Shown piece after piece: positions 33,010-45,459 of a stretch of 64,000 nucleotides of DNA. The DNA comes from Anthonomus grandis grandis (lineage: Eukaryota; Arthropoda; Insecta; Coleoptera; Curculionidae). The position numbers and the translations under genes are program-made. The notes beneath the pieces are model-generated. The model had not been told where the DNA came from. It saw only the letters and a list, made by a program, of their open reading frames with translations, and did no database searches. The stretch is taken from assembly GCF_022605725.1 (NCBI RefSeq), contig NC_065546.1, forward strand, positions 41,040,227 through 41,104,226. The letters are read 5' to 3'. How positions within the stretch are numbered: the first letter of the stretch is position 1; each line of letters begins with the position of its first letter.

Positions 33010-34330
33010 GTATAAACAGTCACATTTGAAGTTTTCCTTTTCCCCATGTCTTAAATAAGGCGAATGGCGACCTCTGCGTTCGTTGTTAAGACTCACTTTT
33101 CTTGGGATTTGGCCGTGTTCAATGATAGATAAATCGGGAATTGGGGGGAATACAAAAGCAGTATTCTTTTTAGTACAAATTTAACGTATGGTGTTGGCCA
33201 CATACAGGCGGTTACGCTTATTTATTTTAAATTTCACAGTAACAAAGCCACCCAGGTTCAGACCATTAGCAGAGTGATCTAGCTCGCTTGTGCTGCACTC
33301 GCCGACTTCGTCGCAAATTTCTTCTTTGTCTGATCTCAAAGAGCCTGGATCTAAATCCTCAGCATCATCAACTTCACGACCACTCTTGCTTTTTGACTTG
33401 TCATGTTTTGGTTGTTATTGTTTTGATATAATTTGAGTCGATGTGACATCATTAGTGGTGATGCTTTTACCCGCCACGATATTAATTTTCTTGCACCGTT
33501 TCGGTGGTTGACTAGGTCCGCTTTTAAGTTCAAAACTTTCTAACACATACCTCCATGCACTTTCCATCAGCTCAGAGTCGTCAGTTGTACGTTTTATCTT
33601 ATCCAAAACTGCGTTGGGATTAAAATGCACTATAGCAGACGCCTTGAACCCCGCCATAGCGTTAACTCTAAATCTATCTCCAAGATCCTCTATTGTTTTT
33701 TTTTAACATTCGAGGGAATAAGGTCTTGGGAAGGACACCCCTGTTTCGCAGTTTCCACATTTCTAGAATTTTTCCTTCACGATAATTTTCACGGGCGAAA
33801 ATAAGCCACGTCTAGTACGTCACTGCTGTAGCATGTGCGCGCAATTTTGTGGAATTAGGATAAAACTAATGTTATTTTTTGCGCACTTTTAAGTCATACT
33901 TATTGTTATATAGCTTCTGAGATTATTACCAAAAAACATTTTTATCACCTTCCAGCTGTTAAAAATAAGGCAATACAACTTAATAGAAACAGTCTTCGCA
34001 AAGAGTAGAATCACACCAGCTTTTCTGGGAGCGATTATACTCGGATCCTTCCACTCTCTTTCCACTCTTCGTAAATATTTTGGGCTTTATACATTGCGTA
34101 GGGTGCAGATGCGAGGTGCAAGACGAGTTCTGCCCGCGACAATAACAAACAACCGTGGTGGTAGTTTTGCTCGCGTCAAGTGCCCTGAATGCATGCTTAG
34201 TATCTCACTTTGACTATACTTTGAGGGCACCAGGATCGTCAGCGAAGTTGGTTCGGTCATAATTTATTATATTAGACGGTGGAATGTTTTCAAGAGAATC
34301 CCGTAGATGATTGCAATACTCCTTAACCAC
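33010..34330 (-). pseudogene. Tigger/pogo-type (DDE_1) transposase remnant
   Basis: Reading down the minus strand gives HLRDSLENIPPSNIINYDRTNF (first catalytic region, the usual NYDETN with E changed to R, about 34270). Next are DDPGALKV, HAFRALDASKTTTTV, GSEYNRSQKSWCDSTLCEDCF and QLEGDKNVF with NNL (second Asp region, D to N, about 33950). NISFILIPQN.AHMLQQ follows, then RILEIWKLRNRG, ENLMAGFKASAIVHFNPNAVLDKI (about 33650), a low-complexity acidic stretch, and the C-terminal FVFPPIPDLSIIEHGQI. Order and spacing match insect Tigger-like transposases. Key acidic residues are mutated and several frames are needed, so it is inactive. Confidence 0.7.
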
Positions 34331-35335
34331 GAACTTAATAAATATACCTGGACTGCTAATGCATATGGCCACGCTACCCAAAAATGACCACTGCCTGGTG
34401 GCCGCCATTTTATAGTGGTTGTGTCCTTTTGATGTCACTCTGAATATGTTTAGTGTTGCCAACAAAAATATATTAAATAACGGTAATGAAGTTGACGACG
34501 CTGACGTTTGACGTGTGAGTATAGCAGATTTCCTAGTTTTTGGCGATTTGTAAACGACGCTTGAGTATATCGTCTGGAACAGGCGATGTATCTTCCTCCT
34601 TATTTAATACGTGAATAATGTCTATCTTTATTTAAAGGTATTTGGTTCACTGTTTCTCAAAACCGAATTATTGTGAATTATCTGTGTTGTTTATGATAGA
34701 ATTATATATTTTTACTATATAAACCTTTGCTAATTAAAAAACCTCATAAAATCATCTATATTTTGATTTTTATAGATGATTGTATCTATTTATGTGGAAA
34801 TATTGTACATGGAGGAGAAGTAAGACTCGTAATAGTAAAAATAGAAAGAAAATAAAAGTGTTTTAACTGATTTTGTGAAGCAAATACAAGCAAAAATTTA
34901 AATGAAGATCATTATTTTCACGGTATTAGGGTTTATACGATTCAAGTTTACGTTTAGATTTAAAAGATGCAAGATTATCAGAATAATAACACAAATATTT
35001 TAAAGTGCATGCATCTATTCCAAGTTGATTAAAATGTTGTCTCATTTTAGGTGAGGATTACTTTCTTTCATAAATTTTAACGAAAGTACCAGAAAAATCA
35101 CAGTTATAACGCAACTATCCCAAATTCTTACCGTTATGTAACTTTCTATTTTGTATTTTTGTAAACATAACCTCTCAAAAACTTTAATTGTTTTGTTTCC
35201 CTACAATTGGCACAACTAAAATTTGTCAGAGTGACCAACATCGAAAGGACACCATCACGCAAAATGGCGACCCCCTAGTAATGGTCATTTACTTTTGATT
35301 GAATTGGCAGTCCAGGTATATTTATTAAGTTCGTG
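34328..35335. repeat. Inverted repeat pair inside the Tigger element (arms about 140 bp)
   Basis: CACGAACTTAATAAATATAC then CTGGACTGC (34328 onward) recurs inverted ending at 35335. The similarity continues inward through CGCCATTTT and GTGTCCTTT..GATGT..CACTCTGA to about 34475 and 35200. The arms are diverged but clear and the spacing is about 720 bp. It resembles a MITE inserted in the Tigger coding region, but one arm includes bases that read as Tigger protein (IFIKFV), so the border is uncertain. Confidence 0.55.
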
Positions 35336-36149
35336 TCCTCAACCGATTCGAAACTTGTTGGTCTGTCTGGTCTCTCTGGACTACGTCACTCGATTTTTAC
35401 GTCGCGTTAGTCAATTTCAGTCTAAAAAAACAAAATTTTTTAATGTAATGCAATTGCAGTTGTACTAAGTGAAGGTGTTTTTACGCAATAAAGTCATATT
35501 GTCAAAAAAATAAAATTTTCTTTTTATTAAGAATCTGATTCCTCCGGTGGCACGGTGTTTTACAAAGACATAATAACATAGCTTACTGGAACTCTTCTCT
35601 CCGCAAAGTTTGTGGTAAGTTACCGATGCCGATTCATGAAACAGAGGAACCATTCAAGACCGAGCAGGTTATTATGGAACCGCTTCTCGTTTATTGAAGT
35701 TTATGCGTCGAACAGATGTCGGTTTTAGTGGAAAACCCCACTGTGCGCACAGGTGAAGACCATCAACAAGCACTCTTTTTACTTCATTTGTTAATGCTGG
35801 CTGTCCTCCATAAGGTTCAGATTTATTCTTTACGCGATAGTTTAAGGTTACATAGAAAAAAATTCTTTTGACGCTTGTCTCATCGACATTTTTTTCGCCT
35901 TCACATCTGCCACAGCCTTCTTAGTATATATGCGAGGTATCTGAAAGAAATAGTAAACATAAAAAAATAGTCAAGATAACCTAACAATATCATAACCTTA
36001 ATATGTACAAAGATGCAATGGTGCAAAACCTATAAAAATAAGCATTTATACATTTCCCGTAAAAATATCCACTTGACCCCGGATGACTGTTCCCGTTTTG
36101 CAAATATTACCGACGATGGTGATTCTTCACAATTTAGCATCTCTTTCTT

Positions 36150-36832
36150 CTAGCCGCTACTAATGATTGATGTTTCAGGTATGACTTAAATCTCTAAGTG
36201 CCTCACTAGGTCGTATTCGTAGACTCTCTCTTCTTCGATAAGCCTTCTTTCTGGATGAGCAACTCTTTGCTTTTGCAGCGGTTTCAAATTGACGCTGATA
36301 AATTTCACATGAAGAAGTACCATCAGATTAAAGCAATTTAAGGCGCACCAGTCGAATTTGGTATTGTCACAAACTTCATTCTTGTAGTTCACTACTGAAG
36401 ATCTACAGAACAGCTCATGTAGGGCAGTGGTTTTTCCCAAGCTCAGTTGTTAAATTGGTGAGTGTGGCAGAGTTTTCTTCCAATTCTGCAGAATTTTCCA
36501 GCAATTTAGCTTTCAGGTGGGCAGAATTTTATTGCAATTTCACTTCCAGGTTGCCGGAACTTTCGAATAATTCTTTTTTCAAACCTCCCTTGACCTCTGC
36601 AGTATTTTCCTGCAATTCTTTTTATATACCTTCTTTGTTCTTTGCAGAATTTTCCAGCACTTCTTGTTTCAAACCTTCTTCTACTTTTCCGAATTTACCA
36701 TAAATTTAGCTTTGAAACCTTGGAATATTTAACCGATATCGCTTGCACCAGCAAGAACAAAGTTGTCCGGGTTGGCTTTGACCAGTTTTTTCCGTTCAAC
36801 TCACTTTTCAGCTCATCCACTTCTAAATTCAT
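36150..36832 (-). pseudogene. Ty3/gypsy Gag remnant with coiled-coil repeats
   Basis: The ATG at 36832-36830 starts MNLEVDELKSELNGKN. A set of heptad-like repeats follows on the minus strand (KQEVLENSAKNKEGI, KELQENTAEVKGGLKKELFE, LKAKLLENSAELEENSATL; 36700-36455). After a break, DGTSSCEIYQRQFETAAKAK (about 36300) matches the capsid start of insect gypsy Gag (W.VY..QFE.AA). Frameshifts and stops are present. Its end is cut by the Tigger insertion at 36087. Confidence 0.55.
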
Positions 36833-36899
36833 GAGCTACATATTCACACCCATATAAATAAAAATACTCAAGTAAATTTATTTACACACTTACTGTACT

Positions 36900-39630
36900 A
36901 AACACAATTATCTAAAACTACTAGAAACATTTATTTATACCGTTTTTTATTTTAATGGTATGTATTTAAATTAAAACACATACCATTAAAATTTCTAGTA
37001 AAATCAATCAAGGTTGATATTAAAAGTACATTTTTGGCTTTACTCCAACTGAATTCTCGCTCTACAAAAGATAAAATTGATCTTTGGCTAACGATCCGTA
37101 TACTTTAAAGTTACATGTAGATTAATAATATATAAAAAGACATTTTAACTTGGTCTATTAATGTAAACTTATACAGAAAATATCGATTTGAAGTGGGTTA
37201 TACTTATTTTTTACGTCATAAATCACGTTACTGTACAGGATTAACCGAGACGATTATATTAAAGAATGATTGATGACGGTGGATCGGACACTTATGTTAT
37301 CCATATTGATGTAAATTTAGAGTTTTTTTTTGTTTAATTCAGGCATTTTGATATTTTAAATTTAATATTCAAAAACATTGTTTTTTTTTTAAATTTAATT
37401 ATGCTAATAAAAAAATTTATACTTAAACTAATATCAATTTATTGTACGGTTTGTTCTTTAATAACCATAGAATATAGATTCTTTTGCTTTTCTGTATTTT
37501 TCGCATAATAACGCATATGACACATATTGGGCATAATTTCTCCTTATGAAATGGTTTCTACCTCATTACATTTTTCAGTTATGAGCTAAATTACTAATCT
37601 TTTATATAATATGATTGTTTGGCCTAAGGAAATAAATGAAGGAAGAGAACAAATATCTAAAGTTATCTCCTATATTTTACGTACTAATTATGACCTGAAT
37701 CATTCGCTTAACTACGTAATAATGCTCATTATAGCCCATTGCATCTTATAACCATCCATGTCCATTTATATGTCCCATTTATAACATGTGACCTGAGAAT
37801 AATAATATCGTTAAAAAATTGATAAAATTATTGATCAAAAATATTTTTTTTCTTGGTTTCTATATCGTTTCATTCTTCAATAATAGCCTGAATTATTTAT
37901 TTTCTTATGTAATAATGCCAACTACATAGAAAAAGTAATATTTTATTATCATTTTCGATGATTGCTTGGGCCTGAGGGATTAATAATTAATTATTAAGCT
38001 TCTTGAAATTTTTAATCTTCTTAAATTTGAATCTTATCTCATCTCAAATACGTGAATAGGTACATGAAGTTTAATTGATGTTATTATAACAAACAGCAAT
38101 ATCGATGGCTGCAGCAGCAATGTGATTCAATTTCCAATTTCCGAGACAATATTTGATCATACTCAATGAATTGCAAGGCAAATTTATTCGATTCCTAACT
38201 TAACTTTAAGAATTAAAATAGGACATTTTTAATAAGAATATTTTAAATCTACTTAAAAAAAGTGTTTCTTAAACAAAAAAAATTAAGTAAAACCATTTAA
38301 CAGCATGGATAACCGCAACCATTAAACTATTAATAAACTCAAAGGCAAAGCACATCCAAAATATTTAAAATGTAAGACTAGAGCTCACTGGAACTTTTAC
38401 AATTACAAAATACAATTTTTTTTTAAATCTGATATTAAGTTTTGGATTGTCGTTGAATTACCCTCCTTTTCCCGTTATATAAGATCATTACAGATTGTTT
38501 ATAAAAGCTTCTTTTTCTGTTTAAATATAAAATTCTTATTCCTTATCTATTTGGATTCTTGAGTAACAAATGCACCAACGTTTCTATTTAGTAGACCAAA
38601 GTCTATTTAGTGTCTAAAGAAAAATCATTCAACAGATCATTCAAATTTCGCTACAAATTTGAACTATTCATTTATAATATCTTAATTAATAAGTTGCAGC
38701 AGTATGGGTTCGGAAGAACCCTGAGTGCTGCGGTTTAAGGCTCTTAATATCAGAAATTAGATTGTAAGGGAGATTATAAGGTATGATGATGTCTTCTTGT
38801 AAGCTGATAAGCTATCATGATTTAGTCACCACTAAATCTTGGCAAGTTTTTGCGACTTATTGTAAAAGTAAAGTCCTTAAAATGGGACTTGCACATCGAT
38901 TACACATCTAATTATTTATTACACACCTTATACAAAAAATTAGACGCATGTTTTGCCCTAAGATCGATATCAGGGTATTTGACAATGCAATATTTAGCAT
39001 CCTTACATCTTCGTTATACCTTTTTCCTGTGATACATGTTATGCGAATTAATTGGAACATATTTTTAAACTACCCGTGTCCAGAACTCTTAAAGTAATAT
39101 AAAATATTAACCCTTTCTTCTTTAGTCAAATTTGAGTTTGCTTGTTGTATTCGGAAAAATATATCAGCAATTCCAGAAAGGCCGAATCTCGCAATTACTA
39201 ACTTAAGAACAAGGAGCATGCTCTTTATCTTTTAACCTAATATCCAGAGTTAGTTAAAAGCTTTTTTATATACAATACAAAAAAAACCGCAATTATCTGC
39301 CATTCAAGTTCAAGTTATAACAATTTGCAACGCTATGAAATCACACTTGCTAAAGAGATCATTATATGCAGAAAGCCACTTTCTTATTTAATAACTTTAT
39401 TAAACTACAACATGAATACCGTTATTCCACTTAGAATTTGTCACAAAATGTGCTCGAAACAAGACCATTAAAAAAAACTTTATTAAATGTTATACTTATC
39501 CTTTTATTTAAATTTTTGACTTCTTTATTTTCCCTATTTTTACTGCGACTCTATGCTATAATTATATTTTGTACTCTATCTCCTTTTTTGTGTCAACCTG
39601 TAGTGCAGCATGTCGACTGAAAACAATAAA
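36900..39630. other. No gene recognised; intronic AT-rich DNA with one structured hairpin
   Basis: Long stretches are below about 30 percent GC with no plausible coding frame. The hairpin at 38696-38731 is listed separately. Confidence 0.45.
38696..38731. repeat. Two-part hairpin with a GNRA-type tetraloop
   Basis: GCAGCA (38696-38701) pairs with TGCTGC (38726-38731). A 4x4 internal loop (GTAT/TGAG) follows, then GGGTTC (38706-38711) pairs with GAACCC (38716-38721) around the loop GGAA. It lies in AT-rich intronic DNA, where this GC content stands out. Confidence 0.6.
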
Positions 39631-39639
39631 ATTATTTGT

Positions 39640-39990
39640 CTTGTTGATATCGATGTAAAGCTGCATTTTCTTCTACGTTTACATAGATGTTGCAGGTCTC
39701 TTAGTTGACATTTGTCACTTAGAATAACAGTGTCGTCGGTATGTTATATAGTATTTATATATTTTTTATTGATTTGTACTCATTTTCGCTTTTGAGTAGA
39801 TCCTTTAAAGCTTTTGTCTAAATATATACGAGTATAGTAAATAGTAAAATTATATAGTAAAAGTAAACCTTCTCTTTAGTCGTATTGCAGCTTTCTGTAT
39901 TGTACTTTGTCGAAGCTCTTATTGTAATCAACAAAACACCGAAAAACGTCCTTGTGCAGGTTACGACATTTTTATATCATTTTTCTCATT
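39640..39990 (-). pseudogene. LINE reverse transcriptase fragment
   Basis: The minus strand reads HKDVFRCFVDYNKSFDKVQ (RT motif A, about 39945-39915) and, after a deletion, TDDTVILSDKCQLRDLQ (catalytic DD, motif C, about 39745-39705). The region between, including motif B, is missing. The wording is close to RTE-like elements. Dead fragment. Confidence 0.6.
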
Positions 39991-40970
39991 GATTTGTTGG
40001 AATTGTATTGAATATACATTTTAGCCAATCTTCTATACCATTTTGTAACCACATTTCTCCATACCTAATTAATTGTATTAATGGCTAGCAGACGTAATTA
40101 TCATACTTTGTATTAATTTACAGGAGTCTTTCTACTTAAAACGGATTTTTAATCCACAGGCGCACTCACATCATACTAGATTTTAAAATAAAGCACATTA
40201 AACAGCCATTTTTCAAAAATTGGTAATTTGGTTATAGTTTAGCTGTGGAATGAGCTTCTAAAGAGTTGCTCAACTCCGTTTGTTAGAAACTTGACAATAA
40301 TAATTATTCCTTATTAATTTTATGCATTGGTGTTCTGTTCTTCTCTGGCGTAGGTGCTGTTTGTTTTAGTTTAATTAAATTAAAAGAATTAAAATTCTAT
40401 TTTGCAATCTACTAAGAAAATTTAGAACACACAAGCACACCTAAGGATAACACTGTTAAGCCTTTTAGGTTGGCTGCTTTTAAAGAAGCTGTATTTGCGT
40501 AAGTTTTTTTCTTAAAATATCATATTTTATTCGTTTTTTTTTTAATTATAGGAGAGAAACTTACCTGACTTCTAGTACACAGTGACAATGTGACACCTGA
40601 CTTCTGGTATACATGACTTTATAGTATAGTGACATTGTCAGATGTATTTATAGTGATTTATATCATAGGATACCAATACAGGTATCAGAACTATGGGATC
40701 AAACTTCTGGGGGTTGTTCAGTGCAACAGAAGAATCCATTTGAGTAAAGAAACCCATGTCCGGAAATGCGTCACTACGCCACTACGGCCCTAAGACGCGT
40801 TAAAATTTATAAAAACCATTAATTACCTAAATAGGATCTGCTACATTTATTTTTACCTTTTGTACATGATACCATAAAAACAATTGTTTAAAATTAACGC
40901 TTATCAATGTCAATTCTCAATGTCATGTTTAAAAATTTTATAGCTTACAATTTTTAAACATTTATTGCTA

Positions 40971-42051
40971 ATGGAAAACTTTACCAATCAAGAATTGGCA
41001 GATATGCATTTGGCATACGGAGCAACAAACTGCAATGCACGAGCAGCATCGCGGTTGTGTCATGGACGTTATCCCGAACGACAGCATCCTGGATACAAAA
41101 AGTTTATTGCGGTTCATCGGCGGCTCGCTGAGACAGGCATGTGAAGACCAAGATGCATGATACTGGTGTTGCTCGAACCATAAGAACGGTCGAATTTGAA
41201 GAAGAGGTGCTTCAGCGAGTTGCCGATGAACCATCAAATAGCACACGTGACGTCGCTAAGAATATGAATACGAGTAACGCTTCTGTCTGGCGGGTACTAC
41301 ACGAGCAACAACTCCATCCTTACCAGTTCCAGAAAGTTCAAGGTATGACTGCAGCCGATTATCATCCTAGAGTTCAATTTTGTCGATGGCTTCTGGATCA
41401 CATCATTGCACAACCAAATTTTTTACGATATGTTTTGTGGACCGATGAAGCCTCTTTCACAAGAGACGGTATTTTTAATAGTAGAAATAGCCATGTTTGG
41501 GACGAAGAAGAAAATCCTTATGCAATTTTTCCAAGAAAACATCAGAATCGTTGGTCTGTCAACGTATACGCAGGCATTATTGATGATTATTTAATTGGGC
41601 CATACCTTCTACCGGAACGGTTAACAGGACCTATTTATCTGTGTTTCTTGGAGGAAGTTCTCCCAGAACTCCTTGAAAATGTTCCACTAAACGTTAGACA
41701 GCAAATGTGGTTTCAGCATGATGGAACGCCGGCTCACTTTGCTGTACAAGTACGCGAGTATTTGGCTCAGCGGTTTGGGCACCATTGGATTGCTAGAGGT
41801 GGAGCGCAGTTTCCTGGCCTCCTAGGTCACCCGATTTAACGTCGCTCGATTTTTTCTTGTGGGGACATGTACAGTCTTTAGTCTACGAAACTCCAGTAGA
41901 CTCAGAGCTAGACTTAATTGGATGAATAACAGTAGCATTTGAAATAATTCAAAACGAGGATCAAATGTTTAGTGTAGTCCGCCGAAATCATGTGCGGCGT
42001 TTAAAACGGTGTATTGAGGTTGGAGGAAGACATTTTGAACAATTGTTGTGA
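40971..42051 (+). pseudogene. DD41D-type transposase with DUF4817 N terminus, copy A
   Basis: The ATG at 40971 starts MENFTNQELADMHLAYGATN, a DUF4817 helix-turn-helix region. Next are a second helical DNA-binding part (STRDVAKNMNTSNASVWRVL) and the catalytic domain. The Asps are in LWTDEASF (about 41440), WFQHDGTPAHF (about 41720) and LTSLDFFLWG (about 41850). The last two, allowing for an indel, are 41 residues apart, as in rosa-like DD41D transposases. Breaks: a base lost at 41139-41142 stops the first frame (ETGM then stop), a frameshift near 41810 leads to a stop at 41837, and a further stop lies in the tail. Inactive. Confidence 0.85.
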
Positions 42052-42093
42052 TAGTATTATATACAAAAGGTAAAAATAAATGTATCAGATCCT

Positions 42094-45000
42094 ATTTCTT
42101 CTCTAGCCTGTATCTATCCACTCCTGAATGTAGGCTTCTTCCAGTGCTTTCCATGTTTGTCTATCTAGGGCAGTTTGGAGCCAGTTTCTCCCTGCTATTC
42201 GTTGGATGTCGTCCCGCCACCGCGTTGGTGGTCTTCCCGCATTTCTTTTTGTAGCTCTTGGGCGCCATTGCATGATTTTGTTAGTCCATCTAGATGGGTC
42301 TTGCCTTGCAACGTGACCTGCCCATCTCCATTTTAGTTCGGCTACTCTTTTCATAACATCCGTTACCTTTGTCCTTCTTCGAATCTCATCGTTTCTAATG
42401 TGGTCTCTTAAGCTAGTTCCCAGTATGGCGCGCTCCATGGCTCTCTGGGTTGTTCTGAGTCTTTCTGCGCTCCTCTTTGTCAGTGTCATCGTCTCGAGTC
42501 CATACGCTGTAACGGGTGATATGCAAGCCTCGTAGACTTTCCGCTTAATATTAATTGGGATTCTTTGGGATTTTAAAATGTATCCTATTCTTCCGAATGC
42601 TGCCCAGCTCCAAGTCTTGTTCTCCGGGATATTTCGGATGTTTGGTTTTGTTTTCCCAGTCTGACAGCGTGGCCCAGGTATATGTATTCCTCGACGTTTT
42701 CGAGAGCGTGGCCTTCTATAGTTATTACTGTTTGTTCGTTGGTCATTATTTTGGTTTTGTTTAGATTCATCTTGAGTCCGATTTGTTTTGATGTTTCTTG
42801 CAGTTCTTCCAACATATCTTTTAGCTCGTTGATGTCATCACTAATGACAACAATATCATCAGCAAATCGAGCTCCATCTACGTTGATACCTTTATTTCCC
42901 CATGGCAGCTTTTTAAACGAACTTTCCAGTGCGATCGTGAAGAGCTTAGGGGATATGGTAACTCCTTGGCGGACCCCCTTTTCTATCTTGATCTTATTTG
43001 TTGATGCTTCTTCGTTGATGGTCACTTGTAGTGTTGCGTTGTCGTAGATGTGTTTTATAGGTTTGGAGTATCTTGTGTCAATTCTTGCCTCGTCCATTGC
43101 GTTCAGGACAGCCCAGGTCTCGACAGAATCGAACGCCTTCTCGTAATCGACGAACGCCATGTGCAGTTATGTTATACTCGGAGCATTTCTCTATTAGAGT
43201 ACGGACGTTTTGTAGATGGTCATTTGTACTAAATTCCTTCCTGAATCCTGCTTGCTCGACTGGTTGATAGAAGTCAAGTTTATTTGTCAGCCGGTTGGTC
43301 AAAACTTTTGTGAGAAGCTTGTACAAGTGTGAAAGAAGACTGATCGGTCGATAGTTTGCAATATTGGTGTTGTCCGCTTTTTTGAAGATTAAAACAACTT
43401 CGGCATTTTGCCAAGATTCCGGTATTTTCTCTTCGCTAATACATTTGTTTAAAAGGAGACAAAGGGCATGCTCAAGCGCTGCTCCTCCCATTTTTAGCAT
43501 CTCAGCGGTAACGCTGTCTTCTCCAGGTGCTTTCCTACTTTTCATTTGTTTCAGGGCCTTTTTTAGTTCGCTTCTGTTTACTTCTGGTATATCTTCGGAT
43601 CCAACGTTCCGAATTTCTTGCCAGGCGATGTTTGGTTTAGGCAGGGTCCTTGTAGAAGTCTTGAATGACATTTATTACACCTTGTCTATCTGTAACCATT
43701 TCCCCATTTTTATTTTAAAAAGTGTTTTCCTTCCTCCAGACATATTTGACCTGAGTACTTTCATGTTTGAGTTTTTTTCAATGGCTCTTTCTATTAGCTG
43801 ATTATTATGAGATCTTAAGTCTTTTCGACATTCTTTGTTTATTGTTTTACATATCTCCCTGTATTCATTTGAGTCTCTGGCAGTTCTTTTCCTTTGGTCT
43901 ATTAGCTTCAGTGTGTTTGGGCTTAGTTTGGATGGTTTTTTTACTTTGTACTTACAGCAAATTTTCTTTGTTGCTACCTGGATACTGCTCGTGATGGTTG
44001 TTGATAGCTCGTCCAGTTCCATTTTCTTCAGGTAATTTAAGTTGTGCAGTTTGGCTTCTAAAATAGTTTGGTATTCGTCTACCTTTGACATCAATGTTTC
44101 AGTGGTTGGATAGTTTCCTTTTTGAACCATCTTTTTCCTTTCAGCTTTAGTGTTGATTAGCAATCTTGTTCGGACCAATCGGTGGTCGTTGCCTGTATCG
44201 AAAGAGTTTAAGACAGACACATCTTGGCATATGTCTCGTCTGTTGGAAATTATATAGTCTATTTCGTTTTTTATTTGTCCGTCCGGGCTTCTCCAAGTCC
44301 ACTTTCTCTGGGGGGGTTTTTTGTAAAAGGTGTTCAAACAGCATAGATTTTGATGTTGGAGGTATTCTAGTAGCATTTCCTCTGTCGTTTCGGTTTCCTA
44401 TACTATATGATCCTATATTTGGTGGATCGTCTTCGTTTTTCCGGCCGATTTTCGCGTTAAAATCTCTCATAATGATTTGAAACTTGGCGTTTTCCGACCT
44501 TTGAGCTGTCTCGATGTCTTCATAAAATTGTTCGACTTCTTGGTCTGGAGAGGAGCTTGTAGGGGCGTATACTTGGATTACTTGCATGGAGCATCTTTTA
44601 TTGATCTTTAATATAATGTATATTACTCTGTTTGAAGCAGCCTCCATTTTAGTGACTAGGTGTTTTAGTTTTTTGTTTATCATGATCGCCACTCCACCAA
44701 TATGTGAGTTTGTGTCCGCGTTCTTCTTATATAATAGGTGTCTAGACGTAAGGGTGGTCACACTCTCTCCTTGACGTCTAGTTTCACTTAGGCCAATTAT
44801 ATCCTATTTGATATCCTCTAGTTCGTTTTCCAGGATCTCAAGGTGTTCCTTTGATCTCATAGTGCGGGTGTTATACGTAGCAATTTAGATTTCGATCTTT
44901 GAAGCGGGGTTGATGTTTGGGTTTATTGAGTTTTTGCCTCCCCCAGAATCCATGAGGCGACTTGACTTATCAGTCCGAGATTCTGAGTTTTTCACGCTAC

Positions 45001-45292
45001 TCGCCTGGGGTATATCTGTTTTAGAACTCAATATTGGAAGGGTTTTGGCATTAAAAGGCCACGCTTGCCTAGCGGGTTGGCCAGTTTTGGTTTCAGCCGC
45101 CCACTTTGGGTCAGACGCTGTTTTGGGTCGCTCCTCTGGAGTCAGACACCCACACCTGTTTGGTCCGCGGGAGGTATTTGATTTCCCTCCTACCACCCAT
45201 ATCTGGAAGGCATTCCCCTATCCGCCACCTGGGGACGCGCCCTCTAGGGGTTACAGGTTCCCCCGAGGGTTTAGTTCAACGAACCCTACAAT
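42094..45292 (-). mobile_element. RTE-type LINE inserted in the DD41D element, nearly full length
   Basis: It is 3.2 kb on the minus strand, flanked by the 8-bp repeat TCCTATTT (42086-42093 and 45293-45300). GC content is visibly higher than its surroundings. The 5' part (45292-45200) resembles the GC-rich leader of insect RTE elements. ORF2 fills most of the rest, and the 3' UTR is only about 15 bp. No poly-A tail is seen. It lies antisense to both the host gene and the transposase. Confidence 0.85.
42103..45196 (-). pseudogene. RTE-type endonuclease-reverse transcriptase
   Basis: N-terminal Pro/Lys-rich part (45196-44885), then the endonuclease: IATYNTRTM, IIGLSETRRQGE (about 44780), HIGGVAIMINKKL, VIQVYAPTSS, MRDFNAKIG (about 44470, usual GDFN altered to RDFN) and GNDHRLVRTRL (about 44190). 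The reverse transcriptase follows: NYRPISLLSHLYKLLTKVL (about 43330), MAFVDYEKAFDSVETWAV (motif A, about 43150), EKGVRQGVTISPKLF (motif B, about 42970) and ARFADDIVVISDD (catalytic DD, about 42860). The C-terminal region is KWRWAGHVARQDP, GRPPTRWRDDI and WLQTALDRQTWKALEEAY. At least four frame breaks (near 44370, 43675, 43155, 42590) and an in-frame TAG near the start of the endonuclease make it inactive, though all domains remain. Confidence 0.85.
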
Positions 45293-45459
45293 TCCTATTT
45301 AGGTAATTAATATTTTTTCTAAATGTAAACGCTTCTTAGGGCCGTAGTGGCGTAGTGACACATTTCCGGACATGGGTTCCTATACTCAAATGGATTCTAC
45401 TGTTGCACTGAACAACCCCTAGAAGTTTGATCCCATAGTTCTCAAACACCCTGTATTTT

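Larger units (their letters stand above)
32529..36087 (-). mobile_element. pogo/Tigger-like DNA transposon inserted in the gypsy element
   Basis: The ends GTCATCCGGGGTGAAGTGGAT (32529-32549) and 36067-36087 are inverted copies with one mismatch. Subterminal copies of GTGAAGTGGATCA recur at 32539, 32701 (inverted), 32731 and, with one change, near 32787. The transposase relic lies between. Gypsy Gag lies on one side and gypsy integrase on the other, both minus strand, so the element split, or replaced part of, a gypsy copy. No TA target duplication is legible at the exact borders. Confidence 0.65.
40679..45453 (+). mobile_element. DD41D mariner-type element (copy A), interrupted by an RTE LINE
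   Basis: Flanked by TA on both sides (40677-40678, 45454-45455). The left TIR starts CAGGTATCAGAACTATGGG and the right TIR ends GTTCTCAAACACCCTG. The inverted arms are about 200 bp, with shared words such as CCACTACGGCCCTAAG and TAATTACCTAAATAGGATCTG. Without the RTE insert (42094-45292) and one TCCTATTT copy the element is about 1.57 kb. Copy B at 52843-54196 shows the uninterrupted junction, which confirms the insertion point. Confidence 0.9.

Noticed and set aside
36455..36720. Plus-strand 82-codon repeat protein
   Set aside because: The minus strand gives a heptad-like coiled coil in the right place for gypsy Gag; the plus frame is its shadow.
42682..45306. Plus-strand frames of 60-145 codons
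   Set aside because: Shadows of the minus-strand RTE coding region, whose RT and endonuclease motifs are clear.
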